This document shows positions 15,836-23,770 of a stretch of 25,403 nucleotides of DNA, in pieces (within the stretch, counting starts at the first letter, position 1; each line of letters opens with the position of its first letter). The notes below the pieces were generated by a model, which saw only the letters and a program-made list of their open reading frames with translations, was not told where the DNA came from and did not search any database. The translations under genes were made by a program, and so were the position numbers. The DNA comes from JBDNJM01 sp041687755 (GTDB lineage: Bacteria; Planctomycetota; UBA1135; GCA-002686595), in the NCBI GenBank assembly GCA_041687755.1, contig JBDNJM010000137.1:1-25403 (forward strand), read 5' to 3'.

Positions 15836-15975
15836 CTGAGAGGCTGGGGGGGGGGATGGCGCTGCCCAAGCGAAGGGCCTCTCAGTTGCCTTTGGGCCCG
15901 TCGCCTAACGGCGCTGGAGCGCAGAGAGCGCTCACGGATTGCGCCAGGCGCAGTGATTCACACTCTCTAAGGGGT
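15836..15975 (+). repeat. Structured dispersed repeat, copy B
   Basis: Second copy of the element at 1164-1303. CTGAGAGGC (15836-15844) pairs with GCCTCTCAG (15877-15885); GCGCT/AGCGC form a tight stem at 15911-15922; TGCGCC-A-GGCGCA is at 15940-15952; AGAGAG (15923-15928) pairs with CTCTCT (15963-15968). The last pair differs in register from copy A yet is still complementary. A G-run of about 10 nt replaces the A-run of copy A in the first loop. It lies in the 285-nt gap between HEAT-VWA 2 and 3; no other feature was seen there. Confidence 0.8.
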
Positions 15976-16053
15976 AGCCCCCCGCGTCGGAGGGGATAGG
16001 TTCCGGAGTCACCTTTTCCGTAGGCCGTCTTCCGCGGCCAGGACTCGCCTCTC

Positions 16054-18246
16054 ATGAAGCTCTTCTCGGCCCTGCGGGTCCGCGCGCTGCTGTGCGCCGG
16101 TCTCCTCTTCGCCTTCGGCGGCGTTCCCCGGGCAGAAGTCCCGATCGCGGCCGTTCAGAACGATCCCGGCGACCTGTTGGAGCGCATCGACCGCGAGGGC
16201 GATCTAGCGGCTCCGGCGCTGGTGCGCGCGGTGGCGAAGCTCGGCACGAGCGACGCCTTGGAGCAGCTGATCACGGTCTACGAGCGCCCGCACACGCGGC
16301 ACCCGTATCGGCTGATCATGGTCGGAGCGCTGCCGCTCGGGGCGGGCGAAAATTCGTACGACGACGCGGCCGGCGTATTCCTCGACGGACGGGTGAGGGC
16401 GGGGCGCAAGGCGCGCAAGGACGAGTCGGCGGTGGAACTGGGCGTGGCGGCGGCCCGCGCCCTCGGAGAATTCGGGCTCGGCTGCGTCGGGCCGCTGGCC
16501 GACGCGCTCGAACAGCCCGAGCTGCTGCCGGCGCGCGATGCTGCGCTCGAGGGGCTCATCGCGAGCGGCTCGCCGATCGCCGAGTCGGTCGCGCGGCACG
16601 TGCTCGAGAAGGCGTCGACGCCGGCGGGGTTCAAGCGCATCTCGGGAGCCTCGAAGGCCATGGACGTGCTGTCCGCGGAGGTGCTCGCCAACGGTCTCGA
16701 CGAGGCGCGCGTGCTCGAGCTGCTGGAGCACCGCACGAACTCCGGCCTGCGCGCGGTGGCGCTGGAGGAACTGGCGAAGCGCGGCAGCCCGGTCGCGCTC
16801 GAGCGGTCGCGCGCGGCGCTCGGCGAGGGCTGGGACGCTGTGGGGTTCCGCGAGCGCTTGGTGGCCGTCCAGATCCTGCTGGACGAGGGCGAGGAAGAGG
16901 ACTGGGAGAACGTCCTGCGGGCTGGAATGCAGCTGGGTGACGGCGGGCGGCGCCTGCCTGGCGAGGGGTTTGGCGACCGCGTGGCAGCGCTGGTGGCCGC
17001 GAACCCGAAGGAGCAGCTCTCGAGCCTGGGCTCCGAGCTGCTGAAGGCCGGCGACGACGAAGTGCTGGCCTATCTGGTGCGGGCGCTGTGCACGCTCGAG
17101 ACGAAGGGGGCCGGGCGCATCGTGCAGCAGGCCGAGCGGTCCGATTCGCCGCTCTTGCGGCTGATCTTGGTCGACGCGCTCTCCAACGTCGAGGACATCG
17201 AGGGACTGGTGGACCTCGCCGGCTTGAGCAAGTGGGAGCTGGCCGAGCGCGCGGCGGCTCTCGAGGCGGCCTCGCTGCTCGAGCGCGAGCACCCTGCGGT
17301 CGTGGAGGTCGCGTCGAAGTACGTGAATCTGAGCAACGGGGGAGAGCTGCGCGGAGCCTCGTTGCGCGCCCTGGGCCGAGGGCAGCACACCGACCTCGAG
17401 CCCTTCGAAAAGGCGCTCGCTTCGGACGCGCCCCTGGAGCGACTGTCCGCCGTTGAGGGCCTGGTGGAGCTCCGCACGATCGCCGCCGTGGACCTGCTGG
17501 TGGGCGCGATTGAACATCCGGACCCGCGGGTCGCCGAGTTCGTCTCCGAGGCGCTGCTTGAGCTGACGGGCAAGAGCTACGGCCAAAACACCCGCGCCTG
17601 GGTGCTCTGGAGCGAGGACCGCCCGGAAAACTGGGCTCCGATCGATCCCGAGCACGCGGCCTACCTGACCCAGGTGTTCAAGGCGCGCGAGGACAGCGGC
17701 ACCCAGGCCGCGGAGTTCTTCGGCATCCGCATCGAGTCCGAACGGGTGGTGTTCGTTGTCGACACCTCAGGGTCGATGACGGCGCCGATGCGCTTGACCA
17801 CCGGGTCGGGGGGCTCCCGTCGCATCGACGTGGTCAAGTCCGAGCTGATCAGCGCGCTGCGGGCCCTGTCGCCGGAGACGCGCTACAACGTCGTGACGTT
17901 CTCCAATGGCGCCCGCGCGATGCACAAGAAGCTCGTCGAGGCCAATCCCAAGAACGTCGAGCAGACGACGAAGAAGGTCGCCAAGCTCCGGGCCGACGGC
18001 GGCACCAACCTGTTCGGGGGCGTCGTCGAGGTGCTCAAAGCGAACGAGCTTGACACGATCGTCGTACTGTCGGACGGGGCCCCCACGCTGGGGACCTTCA
18101 CGCGCCCAGCGGACCTCGAGCGCGTGCTCGGCGCCCTCTGCCGCCAGCGCGGCGTGCGCCTCCACGCGATCGCTGTCGGGGCCCAGCAGAACCTGCTCCA
18201 ACGGCTCGCGGAGGCCACCGGCGGGGAGTACCGCCGGATCCAGTAG
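16054..18246 (+). CDS. Secreted HEAT-repeat / VWA-domain protein 3
   Basis: The 730-residue protein begins MKLFSALRVRALLCAGLLFA, a signal peptide probably cleaved near residue 27. HEAT-like units span about 40-535, for example ESAVELGVAAARALGEFGLG and RLSAVEGLVELRTIAAVDLL, ending with LELTGKSYGQNTRAWVLWSE. The equivalent phrase, LSGKSFGRKAENWVRWW, precedes the VWA domain of protein 1, showing common descent. The linker AEFFGIRIESERVVFVVD leads into an intact VWA domain: D570-T-S-G-S, DGGTNLFGG and VVLSDGAPT, ending GGEYRRIQ. Secretion and metal-dependent ligand binding are inferred from the domains. It lies 78 nt downstream of repeat copy B and 41 nt upstream of the flippase-like gene. Confidence 0.88.
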   Translation: MKLFSALRVRALLCAGLLFAFGGVPRAEVPIAAVQNDPGDLLERIDREGDLAAPALVRAVAKLGTSDALEQLITVYERPHTRHPYRLIMVGALPLGAGENSYDDAAGVFLDGRVRAGRKARKDESAVELGVAAARALGEFGLGCVGPLADALEQPELLPARDAALEGLIASGSPIAESVARHVLEKASTPAGFKRISGASKAMDVLSAEVLANGLDEARVLELLEHRTNSGLRAVALEELAKRGSPVALERSRAALGEGWDAVGFRERLVAVQILLDEGEEEDWENVLRAGMQLGDGGRRLPGEGFGDRVAALVAANPKEQLSSLGSELLKAGDDEVLAYLVRALCTLETKGAGRIVQQAERSDSPLLRLILVDALSNVEDIEGLVDLAGLSKWELAERAAALEAASLLEREHPAVVEVASKYVNLSNGGELRGASLRALGRGQHTDLEPFEKALASDAPLERLSAVEGLVELRTIAAVDLLVGAIEHPDPRVAEFVSEALLELTGKSYGQNTRAWVLWSEDRPENWAPIDPEHAAYLTQVFKAREDSGTQAAEFFGIRIESERVVFVVDTSGSMTAPMRLTTGSGGSRRIDVVKSELISALRALSPETRYNVVTFSNGARAMHKKLVEANPKNVEQTTKKVAKLRADGGTNLFGGVVEVLKANELDTIVVLSDGAPTLGTFTRPADLERVLGALCRQRGVRLHAIAVGAQQNLLQRLAEATGGEYRRIQ

Positions 18247-18287
18247 GCCACTTCGAAGGGTGCGGCCGAGCGTCCGCGGAGGGGTCC

Positions 18288-19394
18288 GTGCCCGGCGACC
18301 GCCTGCGGGAGGAACGCCAATTCCCGCCTGCCTTCGGCCGACCTCCGACTTGGCTGCGGCTTATCCTTCAACCTGCCTTGAAGTTCGCCCTGCGTCTCAG
18401 TCTCAGCCTCGGCCTCGCCGGGGTCCTGCTCTACCTGCTCAGCGTGTGGGGGGGGCTGACGTGGGCGGACGTTCGCGGAGCCTGGGCCCGGATGAGTCCG
18501 GCGACCCTGGCGCTCGGTATGACAGTTCATGCCGGGATCTACGCGCTGCGAGCGCTGCGCTTCGGGCTGCTGCTGCCGCCCGAGACCCGGCCGCCGCTGC
18601 ACGCCATCCTCGCCTGCTCCTCGGCCCACAACCTGGCGGCCTACGTGCTGCCGGCCAAGACAGGGGAGGCGAGCCTGGTCGTCTATCTCAAGAGCGTCGG
18701 GCAGGTTCCGGGCCCGGCGGGCCTGGCCTCCCTCGTGCTATCGCGGCTGCTGGACCTGGCGGTGCTGTTCGTAGGCGTCGGCGGCGCCATGGCGCTTCTG
18801 GCGCCCGTGCTACGACCCGAGGACGTCGGAGCCGTGCGGTTGCTGGGGTTGGCGCTGGCGGCCCCAGGGGCCTTCGCGGCGTTCCTCTGCACGCGTCCCG
18901 AGCTGCTGACACGGATCGCCGGCGCCGTGCTGCGCGGGACGCGCCTTCGCGCCCTCCCCTGGGGGGCAAAGGTCCTCGCCATGATCGATTCGACGACCGG
19001 GGCCCTGCAGCGCGCTGGCGGCACCGGCGTGCTGGTCCGCAGCGTGCTGCTGACCGGGATGCTCTGGGGGCTCGTGTTCCTGTTCTACGCGATCCTGGCC
19101 CGTGGGGCGGGCCTCCCTGGCTGGATCGGATACCCCGAGGCGGTCTTCGGCGCGAGCCTCGCCGTGCTCTTCAACCTGGCTCCGATCAACGGCTTCGCGG
19201 GCTTCGGCACCCAGGAGGCCGGCTGGAAGATCGGCTTCGTGATGCTGGGCGTGGCGCCGGAGCTCGCCTTGTCTACCGGCATCGTCGTCCACCTGGTCCA
19301 GCTGGGCAACGTCGTGATCTTCGGGGTTTTGGGGCACCTGGCGATGGGCGTGCTCAGTCGGCGCAGGGCTCCCGTGAGCGACCCGACGGGATAG
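18288..19394 (+). CDS. Flippase-like / LPG-synthase transmembrane domain protein
   Basis: The 368-residue integral membrane protein is placed from GTG 18288, which follows GGAGGGG; a later start is possible. About eight hydrophobic segments can be seen, beginning at LRLSLSLGLAGVLLYLLSVW. It has the UPF0104/lysylphosphatidylglycerol-synthase TM-domain pattern: HAGIYALRALRFGLLL, then AYVLPAKTGEASLVVYLKS, SLVLSRLLDLAVLF and, near the end, NLAPINGFAGFGTQEAGWKI. This fold moves or modifies lipids and glycolipid precursors; no catalytic transferase domain is attached here. A methyltransferase gene follows after 51 nt, suggesting a joint role in a lipid or glycolipid pathway. The exact substrate cannot be read. 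Confidence 0.8.
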   Translation: MPGDRLREERQFPPAFGRPPTWLRLILQPALKFALRLSLSLGLAGVLLYLLSVWGGLTWADVRGAWARMSPATLALGMTVHAGIYALRALRFGLLLPPETRPPLHAILACSSAHNLAAYVLPAKTGEASLVVYLKSVGQVPGPAGLASLVLSRLLDLAVLFVGVGGAMALLAPVLRPEDVGAVRLLGLALAAPGAFAAFLCTRPELLTRIAGAVLRGTRLRALPWGAKVLAMIDSTTGALQRAGGTGVLVRSVLLTGMLWGLVFLFYAILARGAGLPGWIGYPEAVFGASLAVLFNLAPINGFAGFGTQEAGWKIGFVMLGVAPELALSTGIVVHLVQLGNVVIFGVLGHLAMGVLSRRRAPVSDPTG

Positions 19395-19445
19395 ACTTCT
19401 GGCCTCTGGCCGTCTCCCCGCTCTCCGCCCCCCCCCGCGCCGCCC

Positions 19446-20243
19446 GTGACCTCCTCCGCAGCCCTCTCCAGCGACAGCGCATCTAGCGACAACGCCCGCG
19501 CCCAGATCGAGCTGCACAAGGAGCTCGCGCCGCGCTACGCCTACCGCTACTCCTTCGAGTTCTCGCGGCTGTTCCAGCAGGACTGGCACGCCGAGATGAT
19601 CAGCCACGTGCCCAAAGGTGCTCAGCGCATCCTCGACCTGGGCTGCGGCACGGGCTTCTTCCTCGCGGAGCTCGAGGAGCACCACCCCGGCTCGATCGGC
19701 CTCGACATCAGCCACGAGATGCTCAAGGTCTCCAACCAGTACGTGCCGGATGCGCGCCTGGTCACCGGAGACGCGGAGAAGCTGCCCTTCAAACCCGGTG
19801 GCTTCGACGTCGTGTTCTGCAAGGGGAGCCTGCACCACACCCGCGATCACGTGGCGTTTCTAAAGAACTGCCGCGAGGTCTTGGGCAAGGACGGCGTGCT
19901 GATCATGAGCGAGCCGTGCAACGACAACCCGATCATTCGGGCGGCGCGCGCGATCCTGTACCGCAAGTCCCCGCACTTCGACGTCGGCGATCAGGGCTTC
20001 ACAAAGAAGGGCATCCTGAGCCTTTCCGAGCAGGCCGGCTTCGAGACGATCAAGGTCAAAAAGTACGGGTTCCTGGCCTACACCTTCGCAGGCTTCCCCG
20101 ACCACCTGGGGTTCCTGCGGTTCATCCCCGGCAACGCCTGGATCACGCGCGGGCTTATCGCGATGGATCGCGTGATCTGTGCAATCCCGGGGCTCAACCT
20201 GCTCGGCTTCCACATCGTGACGGTCGGCAAGCCCAAGGCCTGA
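19446..20243 (+). CDS. Class I SAM-dependent methyltransferase
   Basis: The 265-residue protein is taken from GTG 19446; an internal start nearer residue 20 is possible because the first residues are a Ser/Ala-rich stretch. It has the Rossmann-fold SAM motifs: motif I RILDLGCGTGFFLAELE, the acidic residue ending strand 2 in GSIGLDISHEMLK, motif II region VTGDAEKLPFKPGGFDVVFC, and post-motif KGSLHHTRDHVAFLKNCREV and LGKDGVLIMSEP. This is the UbiE/Methyltransf_11 type, often acting on quinones, lipids or small metabolites. The C-terminal region (DHLGFLRFIPGNAWITRGLI) is fairly hydrophobic, compatible with a membrane-associated substrate. It is 51 nt after the flippase-like gene, probably in the same operon. 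Confidence 0.85.
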   Translation: MTSSAALSSDSASSDNARAQIELHKELAPRYAYRYSFEFSRLFQQDWHAEMISHVPKGAQRILDLGCGTGFFLAELEEHHPGSIGLDISHEMLKVSNQYVPDARLVTGDAEKLPFKPGGFDVVFCKGSLHHTRDHVAFLKNCREVLGKDGVLIMSEPCNDNPIIRAARAILYRKSPHFDVGDQGFTKKGILSLSEQAGFETIKVKKYGFLAYTFAGFPDHLGFLRFIPGNAWITRGLIAMDRVICAIPGLNLLGFHIVTVGKPKA

Positions 20244-20324
20244 CGCGACAGGCGGTCTGCCTGGCGCAGGGGTTCGCTGCAGATCGGGCGATCGGCAGGG
20301 GTCCGGATGTAGGCTTAGGGTGCA

Positions 20325-20687
20325 ATGCAACCCATTGATCTCGCCACCAAGTTCAAGACCTTCTCCGACCACTGGAACCCGCGCGTCGTCGCGGAACTGA
20401 ACGGCCAACACGTCAAGCTCGCCAAGTTCCAGGGTGAGTTCGATTGGCACGCCCACGCCAATGAGGACGAGCTGTTTTACGTCGTGTCGGGCGAGTTCGA
20501 GATGCACTTCCGCGATTCTGTCCAGCTCGTGACCGCCGGACAGATGATCGTCGTCCCGCGGGGCGTCGAGCACCGGCCGGTTGCCGAACAGGAAGTGCAC
20601 GTGATGATGTTCGAGCCCGCGAGCACGCTCAACACCGGCGACGGTGAGCGCAGCGAGCGCACGCGGGAGGAGTTGGATCGGATCTGA
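20325..20687 (+). CDS. Cupin domain protein
   Basis: The 120-residue single-domain cupin starts at ATG 20325. Motif 1 is visible as FDWHAHANEDELFYVVSGEFEM, giving two His and a Glu as metal ligands. Motif 2 is GQMIVVPRGVEHRPVAEQEV, with a third His. Related small cupins are sugar isomerases, dioxygenases or sensors; none can be chosen here. There is an 81-nt gap after the methyltransferase, which may allow read-through. It converges with the rhombosortase-like gene; a long hairpin separates them. Confidence 0.85.
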   Translation: MQPIDLATKFKTFSDHWNPRVVAELNGQHVKLAKFQGEFDWHAHANEDELFYVVSGEFEMHFRDSVQLVTAGQMIVVPRGVEHRPVAEQEVHVMMFEPASTLNTGDGERSERTREELDRI

Positions 20688-20773
20688 GCGCCGGAGGATT
20701 CGAGTCGTCTTCAGGTCCGGCTTTCGCCCCGAGTGGGTCCTATTCACGCCGTTTGGCGCTGGGGAAGTGCCCA

Positions 20774-20824
20774 AGGCCTTCCAATTGGAGACACCGTTGC
20801 GAGCCGGTGTGTCCTGGAAGGCCT
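20774..20824. terminator. Two-part hairpin between convergent genes
   Basis: AGGCCTTCCA (20774-20783) pairs with TGGAAGGCCT (20815-20824), and inside it ACACCG (20791-20796) pairs with CGGTGT (20805-20810), separated by a small internal loop. It sits between the ends of the cupin gene (20687) and the rhombosortase-like gene (20872), which fits a bidirectional terminator. There is no T-run on either side. Confidence 0.6.
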
Positions 20825-20871
20825 CAGGCGGGTGACGGGGGTGGCACCGTCGACGCGAGCTGTTCCGTGGA

Positions 20872-21510
20872 TCATTTGGCAGCCACCCGCCCGGAACGCA
20901 GGGATAGTGTCGGGCTCGACGAGGGAGTTCTCGGCTTCTCGAAAAGGCCTGAGAGGCCGCCCGCGAGCCCGATCAGGGCTCCGGTCAGGTGGGCGGAGGC
21001 GACCGGGACGAAGCTCTCGGCGCCGACGAAGACGGGGGCAGCGCTGGTGCTCTCCACGAGCAGCTTCGCGGCGAAGCCGAGTCCGGCCGTGCCGACGAGG
21101 ACGCGGGCGAAGCGGGTGCGGGAGGTCGCCTGGAGCTGGCAGAGGGCGAGCATGAACAGGGCGGAGGCCAGGCCGGAGAGTCCGCGGTAGCGCTGCAGGT
21201 CCGGCTCGGCGGCCATGAACACCAGCGGGATGGCCAGGGCCGAGGCCAGCAGGACCAGCCGGGTGGTGCCCGGGCGGCGGGGTTCGACGTAGAGCCCGAG
21301 CAGCAGCAGGGCGCCGAGGTCCCAGGCCAGGTGCTCGAGGCCGAAGTGCACGAGGTGGGCGGTCAGGAGCCGCCACGGCTCCGCGATCCAGGAGTGGAGG
21401 CGGCCGAACTCCAGCGCGGGCCCGAGCGCCGGTGCGAGACCGGCGAGGACGGCGAGCGCGCCCAGGCCGAGCGTGGCGAGGGCCCGCGGGGTGGAGTCCA
21501 CCTTAGACAT
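20872..21510 (-). CDS. rrtA: Rhomboid family GlyGly-CTERM protease (rhombosortase-like)
   Basis: This 212-residue membrane protein has about six hydrophobic segments, the compact size of rhombosortases. Rhomboid landmarks: EPWRLLTAHLVHFGLEHLAW (residues 44-63) with the conserved WR and paired His; the catalytic Ser112 in YRGLSGLASALFM; and the catalytic His174 in SAHLTGALIGLAGG. Asp64 stands where many rhomboids have Asn. Rhombosortases are intramembrane serine proteases that process proteins carrying a C-terminal Gly-Gly plus transmembrane sorting signal. Its ATG overlaps the stop codon of the VIT-VWA gene (TGATG at 21509-21513, minus strand), so translation is probably coupled and that protein is the obvious client. 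An ordinary rhomboid protease is the alternative. Confidence 0.78.
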   Translation of the reverse strand: MSKVDSTPRALATLGLGALAVLAGLAPALGPALEFGRLHSWIAEPWRLLTAHLVHFGLEHLAWDLGALLLLGLYVEPRRPGTTRLVLLASALAIPLVFMAAEPDLQRYRGLSGLASALFMLALCQLQATSRTRFARVLVGTAGLGFAAKLLVESTSAAPVFVGAESFVPVASAHLTGALIGLAGGLSGLFEKPRTPSSSPTLSLRSGRVAAK

Positions 21511-23594
21511 CAGGACTCTCCGCGGTAGAAGTCCCAGGGGGAGCCGTCGGGGTCCTCAGCCCTGCGTCGGGGGTCGGAGGCCGTCCAGCGGCTCGCGCCG
21601 GCGGCGGCCAGCATCAGGGCAACGAGAGCCACAGAGAAGGGGCCGAAGGCGCCGCCGCCGTTGCCGGACAGGCGTGGGGCGTTGCTGGGGAAGGCGGGGC
21701 GCTGGGAGTCGGCGCGGTAGCTCTTCGGCGAGGTGGCTGCGGCGCGGGCCGACTGGGCGCGGCGCTCGGTCGCTGTACGCCGCTGGTTGCTGCGGTCGAT
21801 GCCCTCGGCGGCGAAGACGGCGTCGTCGACCACCAGCATGGAGGTCTCGTCGGTGACGAGGCTGAAGCCGGTGCCGAGGCTCTCGACGGCGCGCTTCGAC
21901 TCCTTCTCCGTCAGGCGTCCGAGGCTCTCCTCGAGCTGGATGCGCTGGATGCGGTCGAGCGCCCACATGCGCTCCAGTTCGGGGTTGTCCGTGTCGAGGT
22001 CGGGGAACGTGACGTTGGTGGCATAAACCTCGTCGCGGCCGGTAATGCGCGCGTGCAGTTCGACGCGGGCCTCGCCTGAGCCTGAGTAGCGGCCGAACAG
22101 CACGAGCTGTTCACCGCGGTAGAGTTTGCCGGCGGCGGTGGGCGAGACGTCGAAGGTGCGCACGCCGTCGATCACGACGCGAACGTCGGTCAACGCCTCG
22201 TGGGTGATCTTCGAGCGGGCGAGCATGACCTGGCCGAGCACGTCGTCGGCGTTGCTGACCGTGGCGTAGAACCCGCCCGAGGCTTCGGTGATGGTGCGCA
22301 TCAGCGGCCAGTTCGAGGAGTTGCCCAGCAGGAAACCGAACAGGCGCACGTCGGTGCTGGCCATCAGCTTCTCGAACCGGCGCGGGTCGACGACGCCCTC
22401 GTTGGCGACGCCGTCGGTGATCAAGATCAGGGACGTGGCCCGGTCGGAGTCCAGGGCGTCGAGCGCGGCATCGAGGCCGGCGTAGAGGTTCGTGCCCTTG
22501 TCGGCCTTGAGCTGTTCCAGACGCTGGGTCGCGAGCTCGACGTTCGCCAGCGTGGTGGGCAGCATTCCGCGGGTCAGGTCCGTGGGCCGATCGCTGAAGC
22601 CGATGACCTGGAAGCGGTCCTCGGGGCGCAGCGAGCGGATCGCGCGCAGGAGCCCGTCCACAAGCGAGCCGATCGAGCCTTTCATGCTTCCGGACGTGTC
22701 GACGAGAAACACGAAGTCCTGTCCGCTCGTGAGCGGCTGCAGGTCGACGCCGGGCGTGAACGTCAGCTGGAAGGTCCCGGGCTGGTTCGCGTCGGCGCGG
22801 TAGGGCACCAGCTCGACCCGACCGGGAAGGTCGTCGACCAGGCGATAGTGCAGCACCAGATCTGTGTCGAGCGTGGTGCCTTCCAGCGACTCGTGCAGCA
22901 CCTCGAACGAGCCTTCGCCCGTGCGCGTCGCGGCGGCCCCGGCGGCGAGCCCGAGCGTGCGCACGTCGGCGATGGGGAAGGCGGACTCGATCCGCGCGCG
23001 GAAGGTGAACGGACCGATGACGCGCTCTTCGCGGGTCCAGAAGGCCTCGGCGGCTTCGTCGTTTCCGCCGGCTTCCTGGGCGTAGACCCAGGTGCCGACG
23101 CCGGTGTCGAACTCGATGCGCTCGTAGTAGACGTAGGTGAACGAGGCCTGGCCGACGGCGGGGACGGGGGTGACGTGGAAGTCGAAGACCTTGGTCTCTT
23201 GCTGTTCTGCGAGGCCGGCCTGAGAGCCTGCGTCGCGCTGCTCTTCATAGATCTCGCGAGCGCGGTCGCGCGGCACGACCTCGCCGTGCAGGGTCTGCTC
23301 GCCGAGCGTCATGTGAAGCTCGGACAGCGCGGCGTGCTCCGGGACCGGCACGCGGTAGATGGCTTCGAGGTCGTGGCCGTTGGGGTTGAAGAACACCTGG
23401 GTGACCTCGGTGCGGGCGAAGCCGTTCTGGATCACCAAGTCGACGTGGTGTTCGACGATCTCGATGGGTTGGTCGATCGATCCGACGGGCGTCAGCGTGC
23501 CGCCGGCGGTGGCTCGGCCGGCGAAGGCGGCGAGCGCGAGGCCGACGCCGAGCGGCAGCATCGAGTGGCGGAGGGCGTTAGGTCTGGCTTGCAT
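21510..23594 (-). CDS. VIT-VWA surface protein with GlyGly-type C-terminal anchor
   Basis: The 694-residue protein is placed from ATG 23594; the longer reading from 23651 would overlap the predicted promoter. The N-terminus (MQARPNALRHSMLPLGVGLA, then LAAFAGRATA) is a signal peptide. Residues about 30-160 form a VIT domain (VTQVFFNPNGHDLEAIYRVP and VPRDRAREIYEEQRD). The VWA domain has a full MIDAS: D299-T-S-G-S, DKGTNLYAG and LILITDGVANEG. The layout resembles inter-alpha-trypsin-inhibitor heavy-chain-like proteins. Near residue 643 the sequence SGNGGGAFGPFSVALVALML begins a Gly-Gly plus membrane-segment signal, followed by an Arg-rich patch. The tail after the segment (about 25 residues) is longer than usual for GlyGly-CTERM. 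The overlapping rhombosortase-like gene suggests processing and release or surface anchoring. Confidence 0.85.
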   Translation of the reverse strand: MQARPNALRHSMLPLGVGLALAAFAGRATAGGTLTPVGSIDQPIEIVEHHVDLVIQNGFARTEVTQVFFNPNGHDLEAIYRVPVPEHAALSELHMTLGEQTLHGEVVPRDRAREIYEEQRDAGSQAGLAEQQETKVFDFHVTPVPAVGQASFTYVYYERIEFDTGVGTWVYAQEAGGNDEAAEAFWTREERVIGPFTFRARIESAFPIADVRTLGLAAGAAATRTGEGSFEVLHESLEGTTLDTDLVLHYRLVDDLPGRVELVPYRADANQPGTFQLTFTPGVDLQPLTSGQDFVFLVDTSGSMKGSIGSLVDGLLRAIRSLRPEDRFQVIGFSDRPTDLTRGMLPTTLANVELATQRLEQLKADKGTNLYAGLDAALDALDSDRATSLILITDGVANEGVVDPRRFEKLMASTDVRLFGFLLGNSSNWPLMRTITEASGGFYATVSNADDVLGQVMLARSKITHEALTDVRVVIDGVRTFDVSPTAAGKLYRGEQLVLFGRYSGSGEARVELHARITGRDEVYATNVTFPDLDTDNPELERMWALDRIQRIQLEESLGRLTEKESKRAVESLGTGFSLVTDETSMLVVDDAVFAAEGIDRSNQRRTATERRAQSARAAATSPKSYRADSQRPAFPSNAPRLSGNGGGAFGPFSVALVALMLAAAGASRWTASDPRRRAEDPDGSPWDFYRGES

Positions 23595-23634
23595 GGTCTT
23601 GATGGAGTTCGGGTCTAGGGTCAGCAGCCCTCCA

Positions 23635-23650
23635 TGCGGATTCCGTGCCA
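23635..23650 (-). promoter_or_regulatory. Candidate sigma-54 promoter for the VIT-VWA gene
   Basis: Read on the minus strand: TGGCACG (23650-23644), spacer GAAT, then CCGCA (23639-23635). The -24 element is exact. The spacing to the -12 element is correct and its key GC is kept, although TT is replaced by CC. The start site would fall near 23624, about 30 nt before the ATG at 23594. The neighbouring divergent gene encodes a sigma-54 activator, which supports the call. Confidence 0.55.
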
Positions 23651-23737
23651 AGCGCGCGTCACAGGATGTAAGTACGGTTCAGGAAGGGCCTTCGGTGGGT
23701 GGTTCTTATGTCGCAGGCTGGGCGGAACTGTGCATCG

Positions 23738-23770
23738 AATGTATGGCCGCTGTACATTAGATGCCTAATG
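23738..23770. promoter_or_regulatory. Inverted repeats at the activator start (possible operator)
   Basis: AATGTA (23738-23743) is inverted as TACATT (23753-23758). Overlapping it, CATTAG (23755-23760) is inverted as CTAATG (23765-23770), which includes the ATG of the activator gene. The patch is AT-richer than its surroundings. It could be an autoregulatory operator or, at about 115-135 nt upstream of the predicted VIT-VWA start site, an enhancer site. Confidence 0.35.

Noticed and set aside
15903..15909. GCCTAAC in repeat copy B, matching the integron attC inverse core RYYYAAC
   Set aside because: Copy A lacks the heptamer, no partner GTTRRRY is found at the other end, and there is no integrase. 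It is a chance match.
11184..18246. Single operon for all three HEAT-VWA genes
   Set aside because: Gaps of 184 and 285 nt hold a strong hairpin and a structured repeat respectively, so co-transcription cannot be assumed.
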